Below the pieces are notes generated by a model. That model was given only the letters and a program-made list of their open reading frames with translations, did no database searches and had not been told where the DNA came from. Below are positions 49,563 through 62,514 of a DNA stretch of 64,000 nt, one piece after another. Source of the DNA: Gymnogyps californianus (lineage: Eukaryota > Chordata > Aves > Accipitriformes > Cathartidae); NCBI RefSeq assembly GCF_018139145.2, contig NC_059471.1, forward strand, positions 99,016,914 through 99,080,913, given 5' to 3'. Every line of letters begins with the position of its first letter. Position 1 is the stretch's first letter. The translations under genes and the position numbers were made by a program.

Positions 49563-50999
49563 ATTTGCTTCAGGCTTTAGAGCTGTAAGTAAGGGAGAGG
49601 AGGTTCAACCAAAAAAGGTTCCTTGTCCTACAGCTTTCACCTATTAGGGGCCTGCAACCTCCAAATGCCATTTCTGCAAGTATAGAACATCACAGGGTTT
49701 TAAACTGAATTGGAACTTTTTTGGAAAAGTTTTCCATTTTGAATTTCATAGTTCTTGTAGGTATGTGACACACTAAGTATCAAAGCTCTGGTGTGTAAGA
49801 CTAAAGACATATGTCAGCTCAATGAGAAAATGAGCACTTGCTTACTTGCTTATTCTAGTTATTGCATGACAGTGACAAGAGGCAGTATTTTCATGTTAGA
49901 AATTTGTTAATAGTTTTCCTTTGGTAATTCAGAATGGTTGATGACTAAACTAACTGGAATTTGCCTGTTAAAGTTATAGTCACAGCCAAGGCTGCTGCGT
50001 CTGCAGTAAAGCAGAGGGTAGATCAAGTCAAAATAACTCACTGTAGTAAGTTACTGATGTTCTGATATAAACCTTCAGGGCCAAAAAAGACAGAGAAAGG
50101 AAAAAAAAGAAGAAAAAGCAATTAGATATTATGATATGTCAGAGGACTATATATTTTCAGAAATAGTAAAGGCAGAAGGAATAAATGATAATCTAGTTTG
50201 CCCTTATGGATAGCGTAAGCCATATAATTTAATGCAGATCTCGATAACTACACAGTTTAACTTAAGTATTGAAATACGTTTCCTTGACACTATTAATGTT
50301 GAGATAATAATTATATTTCCCCTCATATTTCAGTGTAATTAACTTTTAATTTACATTTTCTAAGCTGTTAAATACAGATATGCAAATATACTGAAATCTA
50401 ACTTACAGTGATAAATAACGGGCAACTGGAAAAACACTGAAACGAGGAAAGTTTTTAGTGTTTCTTCTGTGAGAACTGCTGAAATTAGGGCTGGGGAATA
50501 GTTGTCTCTTGGCTTGGCTGCAAATTTGAAAATGGAAGAGGAAAAAAAAACCTTAGCTCTAATTTAACTTTTTTTTTTTTTTTTTGCATCTCCCACAATC
50601 CCCTACTGAAATGAAACTCATAAAATGCTCTTTTGGGCACATACTGGAGTACTAGATAGAGTAAAGTGAGACGTTGCCTTTTCTGAACCCTTTGAAGCAT
50701 GGTATTACAAAATAGGTCATGTTGGTGTGAGTGTTAGAGAAAGCTTAGTGTTAATTCACATCACTAAGGTAAGTGAAACAGGCAACGCAGATTGAAGTCT
50801 CAGACCTGGACGGGAACAGCAAGGCTTCCCTGCTGCCTGTGCTGCCACAAACAACTAATTTATAGAGGGAAACCCAGGAGAGGAAACATCGGCCTTGCCT
50901 TGGGCCTGAACCGTGCACAAGCACTGTCCCAAGTGCTGTGGGCATGGAGGTGCTCCCTTTCAGGGACCGTGTGGCCCTTCCATGTGTTCTTGCAGGAGT

Positions 51000-52740
51000 G
51001 ACAGAGGCCAGCATTCACTTTGCATATGCTAGACGGCAAAAAAGGAGCTCCAAGAAAAAAGAAGCAGCACCTTAAAAAAGGAAACTAAAAGGGGCAGCTG
51101 AAAGCACAAAATCTTTGCAGGTGGCATGGTGACTGCTGAAAGACCGCATATTGGAGACAATGCCATCTATAAAAAGGTTATGGAAAGACTATCAAAAGCT
51201 GCTGTGGTCAAACAAGGGGGTAAGGGAAGATAACAGAAGAAAGAAGGCATCCTTCAGAAATTTAATGTTATGTCCAAAAGAGGAAAATAGGAAATAACCC
51301 CTGGCAGTTTTTATTGTGTAGAAACATAACACGTCAGGCTACAAAGATTTTTAGCAGCAACTTGAAAAGGTATTGAGAAAAGAATACGTCTACTTACAGA
51401 CACAACAGAAACAGAAATTCTGCCAGAGTATGCAGAGGGCCAATAGATTAGGAATGTGTGAAAGGACTGCTAAGAGAAGATAAGACTGTAGCAAAAGAAC
51501 CATAAAGGATCTGTTGCCAAAGAGGAGGTCTATGGAACAAATAGACAAATTGAATGTTAGCAAATTGCTAGCACCAGACATTCACAAGCACTCAGATATC
51601 AAAAAAACCCAAGATAACATAAGAAGTGCCAAAAAACCACCAAGGGAAAACCAAAACTGTTGAGGAAGAAGAGGATAGTTCCTCACTCGTATAAAAACCT
51701 GTCTGAAAAGCAGGTCACAGTTTTAAGAGACTTCTTTGGGAAGTCACCAGCAAGAGTGTGAAAGGGTGTGAAGAATGAGGTGACAGAGGCTGCTGACAGT
51801 ATGCGGTTTTTCTGAGTAACGTGGGTGAGGGCTGACTCTGAGAAGTTGAGTAACTGTGTGACAAAAAAACCAGGCAAAACTCAGTAATATAAATACAAGG
51901 TAGTGTATGTATGTGCAGTGTTGCAGGCCATGAGCTAATTGTTAACATTCAGTTGTCAGATCTGAGGTTATGGTAGCTCTCAGCTCAGCATTCTTTCAGG
52001 TCAAAAATGAACTACACTTTAGGAGCTGAGAAAGGGCTAGGCTCCAAAGCAACCATTACTATGCTGTTCCGTAAATCCGCGGTGTATGTGTATATCAATT
52101 CGTGCTGTACCTGAATGCTGTGTGCAATTTGGTTCATTTCCACCTCAGGAAAGATGCAGTAGATTCAGGACAGATTCAGAGAAAGGTGACAGAGTTGGTT
52201 GGTATGGATCTGCTTGTGCATACAGAATTATTATATAGTGTAAGACTTCCTTCTGGGAATAAGACAGCTGAGGGGGCATATCACAGAAGACTACAAAATC
52301 CCAGGTGCCATGGAAGATGTGGTAGCGATTGATTATTCTCTTTCTCTCTCCTCCCTCCTTCTCCCCCCATAAGAGCAAGCTATCAAATTGCATTATCTCG
52401 TGGTGGATTTGAATGAGCAATGGGATGTATGTCTTCACACCTTGTATAATTAAGCTGAGAAACTTACTGCACAAGATGTCACAATGCTACAAATTTACAT
52501 GGATTTAAAAAGTGGTTGGACAAATTCATGGCAGGAAACATCCCATCAGGGACTATTAAATACAAAGATGCCATCAGAAGCTCAGGAGGTCCCTAAGTTA
52601 CAGATTGCTGGAGAATGGGAAAGTATTTGGCTGAAATATCAGTATATGCTTGCCCTGTTCTTACAGTCTTTATTAGGCCATCCACTACCATTTGCCATCA
52701 GAGATTGGATGGTCTGATCCAGTCTGGCTGCCTTCTTTTT
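51000..52740 (+). mobile_element. Ancient CR1/L3-type LINE, plus orientation, heavily decayed
   Basis: Blocks of an old CR1-clade LINE appear in the correct order. These include a reverse-transcriptase region with AAATTGAATGTTAGCAAATT then CACCAGACATTC (51,548-51,584), and a block around 51,845-51,900 corresponding to the region just before the end of the frame. A segment follows with AGATTCAGAGAAAGGTGACA (52,172-52,191), then GACAGCTGAGGGGGCATATC (52,263-52,282). The typical tail has TGGACAAATTCATGGCAGGA (52,517-52,536) and TGGTCTGATCCAGTCTGGCTG (52,709 onward). Frameshifts and stops are everywhere, so no protein is made. It is much more diverged than the avian CR1 copies at 8.5 and 63 kb and probably predates modern birds. 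The start coordinate is approximate. Confidence 0.75.
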
Positions 52741-53819
52741 GTTAAAATGAAAAGTCTGGCTTTTATTATGAGAATTTTTTTTTTTTTTTTCAAAACTGCT
52801 GAAAAAAGGTGCCCCTTTATGCAGCAGATCAGATGTAAAACATATAGGAGACATGGGTCCAGATCATTCCCTGTCAGAAGGTAATCAAACCCTTATTGTC
52901 TACCTATTCAGGAGGAACACCGTAGTCACATAGCTATAGATTATTTAGGTTCAGAGGAAGGTAAAGTGCATTCTCAGTCTCTCCTGTTGACACTTTCATG
53001 TTATGTAAATAAGTTAATGTTCAGTAGCGCAAATTCTGGAACCGTTAAATCCTCCTAAATGATTTTTGAAACTACCAGACCAGAGAATCACTCCCTCCCT
53101 CTCCCCCTCTCTGCTTCAGTTACTACTTTAATATTTCAAGACTAGTGTGAAGAAAGAGCCACCTTAAAAAAAAAAACAACAACAACAAAACCCAACAACA
53201 ACGATGGATAGGATACTTATTGCAGATGTGAAAGAATTATCACCTTCATTTAAGCAGTTATGCAAAGTAGAGAAAAAAATTCAAATATGCTTACAGGCTG
53301 CTAGTCAGGATACTCTCCAAGGAGGAGAAGATTTGTGTTTTGAGCTTCTTCAGTCAGAGAAGAAATTGATCATCTGTGTATTGAAGTGCTCAAACCACTA
53401 AACCGTAGTTTTGTGAAAATCAGCCTTTAGCACTTTTTTCACTTAGTTGAAAATCTTTGGTGAATTTCAGCCAAATTTGCAACCAGCTTGAGTCTGACTA
53501 AATTGTCTTTTTTTTGGTAGATACACTATTTTCAGAAAATCCTTGCCTAAATCTATTTGGAATTTTCTTATTCAGTGGTCCCAGGAAGAAAGAATCTTAA
53601 TTATTTTTTTAGAATTAGAGAGCAAACTTAAGTTTTCCCCATTTCTATCAGGAATTCCAAAACAAAGGTGTGTCAAACTCTGGTAGGGTTGTAATAACAA
53701 CACGGAAAATTTCCCTAGCATCTAAATTTTTCAAAGACATAAACAAGGGGAGTGAGTAATCCTCAGAATTATATGTTACCGCTTGTAATACTGATTTCAC
53801 GGTTTGAAATTTGTCATCA
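52741..53819. other. Unique noncoding sequence with simple repeats
   Basis: It includes a T16 run (52,775-52,790), a C/T-rich patch near 53,090-53,115 and an A-run leading into CAA triplets (53,166-53,201). No gene was recognised. Confidence 0.55.
53166..53201 (+). repeat. Poly-A and CAA simple repeat
   Basis: An A-run is followed by imperfect CAA triplets. It could be the tail of a decayed retroposon, but nothing recognisable precedes it. Confidence 0.75.
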
Positions 53820-53824
53820 GGTTG
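53820..53824 (-). repeat. Left target-site duplication (GGTTG)
   Basis: GGTTG directly precedes the LTR and is repeated exactly at 54,430-54,434. Confidence 0.85.
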
Positions 53825-54429
53825 TGTCATGGTTTAACCCCAGCCAGCAACTAAGCACCACACAGCAGCTCACTCACTCCTTCCCCCTCCCAGTGGGATG
53901 GGGAGGAGAATCAGGGAAAAAAGTAAAACTTGTGAGTTGAGATAAGAACAGTTTAATAACTAAAGTAAAATAAAATATAATACTAACAATAATAATAAAA
54001 TATAATAATAGTAATAGTAGTAATAAAAAAGAATATAACCAAAAAAAAAGAAAAAAACCCCAAGAAAAGACTAGTGATGCACAATGCAATTGCTCACCAC
54101 CTGCTGACCAATGCCCGAGCAGCGATCCACACCCCCCCACCAGTTAATTCCCCCCAGTTTATATCCTGAGCATGACGTTCCATGGCATGGAATACCCCTT
54201 TGGCTAGTTCGGGTCAGCTGCCCCAGCTCTGCTCCCTCCCAGCTTCTTGCACACCTGCTTGCTGGCAGAGCACGGGAAACTGGAAAGTCCTTGGCTGAAG
54301 ATAAGCGCTCCTTAGCAACAACTAAAACATCAGCGTGTTATCAACATCATTCTCACACTAAATCCAAAACACAGCACTGTACCAGCTACTAAGAAGAAAA
54401 ATAACTCTATCCCAGCCGAAACCAGGACA
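53825..54429 (-). mobile_element. Solo LTR of an ERVL-type avian endogenous retrovirus
   Basis: This 605-bp element has plus-strand ends TGTCATGGTT and CCAGGACA and a perfect 5-bp target duplication (GGTTG), the size expected for ERVL-class integrations. The sense is minus: TATAAA on the minus strand (TTTATA at 54,158-54,163) and an ATTAAA signal (TTTAAT at 53,952-53,957) about 200 bases downstream. It aligns along its whole length with the LTR at 38,715-39,315, in the same orientation, with small indels mostly in the A-rich and C-rich tracts. The duplications differ, so the two are independent solo LTRs. No internal retroviral genes are present. The frames across it are not genes. Confidence 0.95.
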
Positions 54430-54434
54430 GGTTG
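54430..54434 (-). repeat. Right target-site duplication (GGTTG)
   Basis: Exact match to 53,820-53,824, directly after the CA end of the LTR. Confidence 0.85.
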
Positions 54435-57400
54435 TTAAGGGGTTTTTGTTTGTTTGTGTATGATCAATGCAAGGTTTTGCAACTTCATTTTCTTCAGATT
54501 GTGCCTTAGGTTATCAAAATATAAATGAAAGCAGAATTTGACTTTAGGTGAAATATAAATTAAATGTAATTTTTGATGAACAAATCTCAAAATAATCCAG
54601 GATATTGGCCATAGCTGCTTTGACTCTCCAAGGTTAGCCAGAACAAAATCCAGCACAATCCAAAGTTATTCCCTCCCAAATTATGTTTGATATGGAATCA
54701 TACATAAGGGTCTTCTGAGAAAGGAGATACCATTTCTCTGTAATTTTCTGTGTAGCAACCCGTAATATTTGAATTTGAAATTATTTTATATGCTTGTTAG
54801 AAACTGCTAGACTAAAGCGAACACTTATATACAGAGCTGGACATTGAAGTGCAAACATTGTGTCGTGGTAATTCCAAGGGTAGCTCTCAAGTCTTCCTAG
54901 AAGGTGCTTGCTGGTGACAACCAATTTCTACAATATAAGAGTTGTGATCCCTCTGCACCATTTGAAGGACTTCCACTGTTACTCCCACTGCAGAACTCAG
55001 ACCTCAGTGAAAAACTTACCTAGAAATAAGACTAACCTCTACACCAGTGTACTACGCAATGGCCAAGCACTCTTCTCAGGTTTTTGTAGGTGCTGTTTGT
55101 CTCCACCCAGCAGAAGAAGGTATTTTGTGCCTCTTTGTTTTGAAGACTTGGAGAAAGGATACTCAATTACTGTATATGTAAATACTCCCTATTATGACAG
55201 GGTCCTGGTATTGATGGAGCATCTCCAGTAATGCAATATTTCCCTAGCATAACTGACAATTTGTTCTTCAAGTGACTTGAAACTACTGTATAACTTATGA
55301 TTGTATCTTTTATACTGGTCCACCTTGACAGGGAAGTACGAGAATGGAGTTTTCATGCTATGAGGTCTGTAGGTGAGGAAAATGCAGGTAGGGGAGAGTA
55401 TTAGCGTGGTGGGAGTGGAGGGAGTGTGGACATATAAAGGATCTACGCGGGGGAGGAACATTTTTACTCTCTGCTTCCAAAAAGTAAACACACTGTTCTT
55501 GCTAATATGAGGAAAGTTCCATGAAAGATGCACAAGCGTTAATTTCCTAAATAATCTCACATTACCACAATGCTTGAAGCCTTTTTAGTAAAGGAAGTCA
55601 ATAAAAAGGGAAAAGCAGACCTTTATTTGCACACATGAACAGGCACAAAGCAGGATTTTCAGCTGGCACTGGAGTGATGAGAGCAATCCCCGAAGAATGT
55701 TTCCTCCGGACCAGTCCTTGAATATTTAATAATGGTGAATTACCAGAACCCTTCAACCATAATGAAGGAATAAGCAGGCAATTAGAGCAAACTGCAAATC
55801 CCTCGCCCTAAAAACCCTCCAGCCTTTTAACTCTCTCTGTGCATATACAGTTCCCTTCTGATTTCTCCCATTTATTTAAAAATCACAGTGAGAAAAAGCT
55901 TTTTACCATCTCTTAGAAACCCTCCTCCATCCCACTCCTCAGAAAGAAACTGTATTACTATCTTCTCTTGCAAAATTCAAAGCCACTACCGCTTACTGGA
56001 GTTTACTGTAGCATCTTGAGTTGGTATCACAGCCATTCTCATACGAAATGTATGATATACTTCAGAAACCCACTTTCATCTGTAGAAAGTGCAATGTTTA
56101 ATCCTTGCAGGATATCAGTAAAGCAACTCATGTTGTCAGGAGCACCTGAGGACATGAGCAGCCAGTTGTGTGTTGGACTTCTTTCTGTTAGTTAGTAGTT
56201 AGTTAGTTAGTGTTAGACAAATCTGGCAAAGCTGAGAAGCAAATGATTTATGTCTGCAGTGATAGCTACATACTTCAAAAATATCTCTGAAATCCTTAAA
56301 AGTGAGGAATAGGCTGAGCAGATGAATGAACATTTGGACCTAAACTTGAAAGTAAGCTAGAAGTTTCATATATATATTGGCTGGTATCATCTTTTATGCC
56401 ATTTGAAGAAATAATTGTCCAGTGCATCAGATTCAGAATACTCTTCAGTGGGATCTGACCCTCTAGATTGCAGTCTTAAGATCTACTGATACATGGATAT
56501 AGAATGGAAAATAAACCCTCATGGCTTATGGATGTCACTGAAATGGAAGTTAAAGCAAATAATGAGAAACTCCAACCAGACTGAAAAGGATTTGGATCAT
56601 TTAGGTAACTGGGTCAACAGATGGTAAATACAGTGTGGTATAGAAATATGTAAAATAATTAGTCTGGGAAAAAAAAACCAATCATCCAGTACACTGATGA
56701 GGAAAGAAGTGTTGATTATTGTGAAAAAGTCATTGAAATAATCAAGACAGCACACAGCAGTAAGGAACAATGCAAACAAGTCATTAGGCTGTTAGAGAAA
56801 GAGGGTAAAGAGAAAACAGGTGATCTAATTTCTGTTTGGAAATCTGGCTTTTACATATGGTCATAGGATTAAGAAGCAAAATCAACATTTCCTTATAAGT
56901 GATGCTTAAGATCTTATCTGAATAGAGATGTACTACGCTAAGTATTCGCCGCTGAGAAGATGACATATACCTGCACAAGAAATTTTTGGACACCATCTAG
57001 TATTTTTTATGTGGCGTTGCTCTATGGATGATAGGAACAATATTATGGTCTTGGAATGACCATTTAATGGAACAGAGTAGCACAAACAGTAGAGGATATT
57101 ATGCCATTCACAAAGGTTACTGTAGTTAAATTTATTCTGTGTGGCTCTAAAAGATTCTGAGATATCAGAATCATGGTTGTTGTTGAAAGTACCTTGTTTT
57201 TCACACTGACAGGTGACAAGCCTCTCCACATTCAAAGAAATACAAATTAATAAGAGTTTGACAATTCCTTGTATTTACGTACCTCTAGATGGACTAAATT
57301 CTCTGCTGTTGTAAATTCGTGAGCTGTTGAGAAGCTCTGTAGTTTGTATTAGCCTAGGCTGGGGCACTGTGCCTTTTACCAGCTGCAGAGATGTTTTTTC

Positions 57401-59892
57401 AAAACACTCCTTTGACACAGCTTCATCTTTAAAGTCTGCTTTCCTTCTGTACTGAGACTGGATGACATGCTAAAGAGATCTCCACCGAAAGTCACTGTCA
57501 GGTTTTGAAACCAGAACCTCTTGTTTGTAGTATTTACATGCGTGCTTTTAAATTACATTATTTTCCAACATGTGTCATGTCCTAAGCCATTGCAGTTATA
57601 TGAAATATGTTAACAGATCAGGACAGGAGAGACAGAGTATAGCTGAGCCTAAGGGCAGATCTAGGGGGGTGAGTGCAAAGGTGAGCTTTTCTGTCCATGA
57701 TCTGAACAGGCTACATACAAGCCAGACCCAAGTCATAAGCTGTGTAGCCGTGATGGTTTATCTTTATAGCTAGGGAATAAGCTCTACTGAAAGGGAAGGC
57801 AGATTGTTTTTAACATGGTTCTCCACTTAACGTGGATAGACATCCCCCAAACTGTACCTGATTCTGCTCCAGCCTGATGAAAACATGGACATATAGGCTT
57901 AGATCTATCCATACCCATCTGAAAAATCATTTCTCCTGAGAGAGAGGAAGGTGGTGAAGGTTGGTGGGGAAAGGAAAATGAAGTAAAGGAAACAAAGGCA
58001 TGTAGTTGTCACACGCAACAGACTTACACGATAGGAACTTTGGGATGTGTGGCTCCCTCATCGAAGATATTTTAGGGGTATCAGCAAGAAACTAATGACC
58101 AGCCATATAAAAGGCAGTGAACTGAGTACTCTAGTACTAGTCCACAGTTCCAAAGGGGAAAATAACCACCTAAAACTCAAAACGCCTCATTTCCTGGGTT
58201 ATGGTGGAAGAGTAGGTATCAAAATAGACATTATATTTTGCAGGAGGCACATTAGACTGCCAGCCCTGTCTTATTAATTGCTGGTCTTGATTTTTATTCC
58301 CATATCCTCTGCATTATATGTTTGAAATGAACTCCTTTTCACTAGTAATTTTCCAATACTTTAATATGTCATTGAAATTGTTACCTCTACATCTGCATTG
58401 CATTCTCAGGGTCTTTGGATTTCTTCATTCAGGGCTGCTGTTCTCCCAAGGAAAAAGGATATCTTTTTAGAAAACAACTGGAGCTTCTGGATTATCTATG
58501 ATTTACAGTTATAACTTTTTATGTGAAAGGACATTTTTGAGTCCTCATTCATTCTGAAAATCATATACAGCAGTTGGCTTAAACTGCAGTTCTTGTAGCC
58601 TAGAGAAACACAAATAATTATGGACATAAATTCCCTAATATATTACTTTCTCTTCTCATGTGAAGTTGCATTTCATGTTGTAGTATGCAGAAAAGAAACA
58701 TGGTAGATTTGAAGTCAGATAGAGAGATGGGATTGTTGAAGCTTTTTCAGAAACTGAAGTGATAATATTTGTGATTTGGATATTGCAAAGCATATGCAAC
58801 ATTTATTAGAAATTAACTGTATCAGGCAGAACACTCCTTTCATTAAGAGCTTGGATTCTTCATCTTAAACCAGCACACATACATGAACCTTATCTACTAC
58901 CTTCCATAAAATGAAGGGTTTTCCCTCCCTGCTCATTTTGTTGATCTGTAACAGAAAAACCTATTCTTAAAGCTGTAGTTGCTGTTATATACGTGAATCT
59001 TTATGTTTGCAGTAATTTTTCTAGACAGCAGATAAAATTATTTTCCCTTTCTCAATCTATTAATGCTTCCCATGCGTGTATTGCATGGTGTTATCTAAAA
59101 TCACAGGGCTAACAATGTTGTTTCCTCTTACTTTTGTAGACTTTAGGGAACAATTTGTGTTTCATAATCCACACTTCCATCTTCTTCTCTAGATAAATAG
59201 CAGAATAAGTTGCAAGCAATTATTTTGAAGTAACTTTTTTTATTGTTGTAGCAAAGAATTTCTGGTTCCTCTCCTATTTAATTGTCCTCAATTTGAGATC
59301 ATATTATTGTGGTTATTTCAACATGTTTTTGCAACAGTATTTTGCTATAAATTATATTCCATCTAAAACTGGTTTGTTCAGGGCTCTGAATCTCTCATTT
59401 GATGATTATAATAATAGAACAATAAACAATTTTACACATTCCTGCAGTTTGCTTTCATGTTGTAATTGCTATCAGCTTTCTTGCAGCATATTGAGATGTG
59501 TTTCACTGTTTTGACCGTTAGGTATTGGAGATAGAAATATTTCTACTACTTTTCCTTTATTCTTACCCTTTCCATTCTTTTGCATCTTTCTTCAGAGCAG
59601 TTGTGAATGGAGGTGTAATAAGGAATAAGAAGGCCATTAATGAGACTTTATTAATGTTGGCAACAACTCCAGGAGACTCTTCTTATTGCTTGAAATAAAT
59701 TCATTTGTAGATCTGAGTACTGAGAAGGCTAATACCATTCTTTAACATTTTAACATCTAGCTGCTTGCTGTTTCTCCTGTTTGTTTGGTAATTTGTCAGA
59801 CTGGAGTAATAAATTGCAGGAGACCTCCTGTCTTCTCTTCCAATGACTAACCAACCCTATGTTGCTATTTTCAATATATTTCAAAGTTGATT
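54435..59892. other. AT-rich unique noncoding sequence
   Basis: No gene was recognised. A TTAG-type short tandem array lies at 56,187-56,216. The part 55,560-55,860 is repeat-free with homeodomain-like and A/T-rich motifs and might be conserved. The frames at 54,908-55,231 and 55,192-55,560 overlap on opposite strands and show no domain. Confidence 0.5.
56187..56216 (+). repeat. GTTA short tandem repeat
   Basis: About seven GTTA units with one interruption. The unit is not the vertebrate telomere hexamer. Confidence 0.85.
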
Positions 59893-60185
59893 AGCAGCAT
59901 GGTCCCATGGATAGAGCAGTAAGCTAAAGCTTAAAAAATATGGGAACTTTTAGTAGCGCTGCCACTAGTGGCTCCATTGTGTCAATACAGTGACTTTAGA
60001 CAGCTGTGGTGTGACCTTGGACAAGTTGTCTTCTGTATAATTCAGTTTTCTCTCTATTTCCCTCTCTATCTTGTCCATTTAAATTGTCCATTTAAACTCT
60101 CTGAAGAAGATTCTGTGACAGACTGTATATATTTATACAATGTGGATGATAACAGTGTCCTGCTTATCTCCTGCAATGCCTAGGA
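59893..60185 (+). mobile_element. MIR/CORE-type SINE remnant
   Basis: The tRNA-derived head (CATGGTCCCATGGATAGAGCAG near 59,898) is followed by CGCTGCCACTAGTGGCTCC. The core's hallmark TGTGACCTTGGACAAGTTG comes next (60,009-60,029), then CAGTTTTC. The tail has TATCTTGTCCATTTAAATTG and a weakened GACAGACTGTATATATT block, then AATGTGGATGATAA. This is the order of MIR-class SINEs with the tail form seen in sauropsids. A 12-13-base piece (TTGTCCATTTAAA) is duplicated at 60,070-60,097. The element is tens of percent diverged and inactive. Confidence 0.7.
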
Positions 60186-61394
60186 GCTACCCTGTTAAAA
60201 ATACTAATTTTTGGTTTTCTTATGTTTTTAGCATTTACCAACATAAGTGTGAGCTGATTTTTTTTTCCCAAAAAAGCTGCTACAGTGCAATTGTACTGGA
60301 TATAGTAAAAAATAAGGTGAAAATAAATAGTTTTATTGAGGCCCAAGGTTAATGATGTCTAAGGCAGGGGAAGAGAAAACATGGCACGTGGCACACTTAA
60401 AGGTCATGGCATGCTCTCATCCATCACTTGATTAATCTGCAGGTATATGAAAGCCTGAGGGGCATAAAACCTCCTAGCACCCTATGTAACATAAGGTTCT
60501 GCAGTCTTTTGTATTCTTTTAATTATTATTCATTTCATAATTTATTCTTATTGTCTAATTGTCTAATGATGAAATCCTGGCTCCCTTGATACAGGTAACA
60601 AACCTCCCTTGCATAAGTTTCAGTCAAACTAGAATTGTACAACAGCTCAGTCTTCAGATGGGATATTTGGAAGAGACAGGAAAGTCAAATGGTTTTGTCA
60701 ATGACAAAACTGTGCCATGTTTGTATAGAAGGGATTATTGTCCTTTCTCTTACAACTAGAAAAAAAAAATCCCAGTTGTTTTAGCTAGAATATATGGATA
60801 TCTCACTCTAACATATCTTTAAAACACTTCAAAAAGAAAAGGTTATGTTTTTGAAGCCTGTTTTCGAAAACATTTGTAGAATGTTTATCCAAAGGGAAGT
60901 TCTTGTTAAATTGATCTACATAAACCTCAGAGAGTCCTCCTTGAAGGGAACATTGCCAGAATACCCTTTTGAAAAGGAAGGGGATGGGAATCGCTCAGAT
61001 TCAATTTTCACATAAAAATGGGATAAAACAACATTTCACTATTCTTACTTCAGTAATAGTGGTAAGATAAGCTGCTGTATTAAGCATTAACTTCATAACA
61101 CTGAACAAAGTGTTGTACAGGTGGTCTAGTTCCATTGCACAATCTTAGTAATATGATGTGTATTTGTATTAATTATAATAACGCTCCAGCCCAGTGATTG
61201 ATTGGCAAATCAGCCGTAGAAAAGTCTCACCTTGAGAAGTAAAACCATAAACTTCAAAACACAGAGTACGCGTTATGTTCATATAACATTTCTCCTGAGT
61301 TCTGCAGTGTTGTACTCTGGGTTGTCCCATTGCACAAGAAACCTTAGTGCTTCGGTCAATAGAGTAACACTGTAGTGCGTAACGTGATTCTCTT
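60186..61394. other. AT-rich unique noncoding sequence
   Basis: No gene or clear repeat was recognised. Confidence 0.55.
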
Positions 61395-61404
61395 ACTTAC
61401 ACTT

Positions 61405-61560
61405 CTGTAAATCAGGAATTACTTCCCTGCAGTCAATGGAGTTGTAGCAGTACAAATGACTAGAGAACTGGCACTGCAAATGTTGGCTTCCTTATCTAAA
61501 AGCAAAAATTTATATTAAAGTTGACAGTACAGTGTCTAAGTCCGTTAAATTACAGAAAAG
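61405..61560 (+). repeat. Left copy of an imperfect direct duplication
   Basis: Starting TAAATCAGGAATTACTT and ending TTAAATTACAGAAAA, this segment aligns end to end with 62,590-62,737 at roughly 70% identity by eye, with one small gap. Its first 60 bases (GTAAATCAGGAATTACTT, then GCAGTCAATGGAGTT) resemble a very old amniote repeat with the phrase AAGTCAATGGAGT. The similarity between the two copies continues at least 90 bases beyond that phrase. Confidence 0.75.
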
Positions 61561-62514
61561 GAGAACTTTTATTTCCTTTTTAGGTGAACAGAGCTTTCAG
61601 AATGGTGTGATGAAGCCAGGGATGGAACACTAATGATAGGAAATAATATAATACAGAAGAAATTTAAAATTCAGCAGTACAAAATGTTGCATTAATTTTA
61701 TCAGGCTGCAGGCTGCAATATTTATAAAATAACACTGCTTCAAATTTTTTACATTTTTGTTGAACCAAAAAAACCCTATAGTGGAGTAACAAAATATTTT
61801 GAGGAAAAAAATTAGCAGAACATGAGCAGAATCACAGTTAGCAGCAGGTCATACAAAGCAATTACCTCAATTTAAAAATGTTTTAGAGGCTATAATTATT
61901 TTTTATTAATGTAAATGCTCTTGTAGCATGTTTTATTTCCCTTCATTTGGGGAAGTAAAAACGAGAAGAAAGGCAGAAATATAAACAAGTGTGAAATATG
62001 TTTGACTTCGTATGGCTTGCTTCTGATCCGTTCAGGACTGAAGGAGGTCAGCAATACTCCTCAAGAAATGCTGTTACTCACTTTTTTTTTTCCCATCTTG
62101 GCCATTTTCTCTCTCATAGCAAGACTTGAGATCTTCCATGATCACAAAGAGTTTTTCAGCTCGCTTTATATTAAACCAAACTTGCTTAAATTCACTAGTG
62201 AAAGATCATATTTCACATATTTATATCAGGCATAATGCCTTTGCAGGATCCTGATCATTCATAATGAGGAGGGAAATTTATAGTTCATTCTGTTCTATTT
62301 GTCTTCCTAAGTGCAATCTTGTATGGCAATATGGGGATAAATTATAATTGCAAATTACTTTTCTACAAAATGATTCTTGAACATAGAGATTGTCTATGCC
62401 ATAAAAGGGAATTTTACAGACTTACAAGAAAATTGAAATTATTTTTATTGTGCTTACCACAAGGAACCCTAAGGACATTTTTCCAAAGGAATAAATCTGT
62501 AAATGGCTGATAAT
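61561..62514. other. AT-rich unique noncoding sequence between duplicated segments
   Basis: No gene or repeat was recognised. Confidence 0.55.

Larger units (their letters stand above)
46371..50999. other. AT-rich unique noncoding sequence
   Basis: No gene was recognised. The largest frame (46,928-47,332, minus) has no recognisable domain. It includes a perfect DR1 motif at 47,523-47,535, a 17-bp-spaced direct repeat at 49,532-49,562, a motif-rich stretch near 48,120-48,430 and a T17 run at 50,569-50,585. Confidence 0.5.

Noticed and set aside
39316..53819. Possible provirus bounded by the two similar LTRs
   Set aside because: Each LTR has its own flanking duplication (TTCC versus GGTTG), and no gag, pol or env signature lies between them.
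55192..55560. 122-codon minus frame overlapping a plus frame
   Set aside because: Opposite-strand frames overlap and neither has recognisable motifs.
56187..56216. Interstitial telomere repeat
   Set aside because: The unit is GTTA, not TTAGGG.
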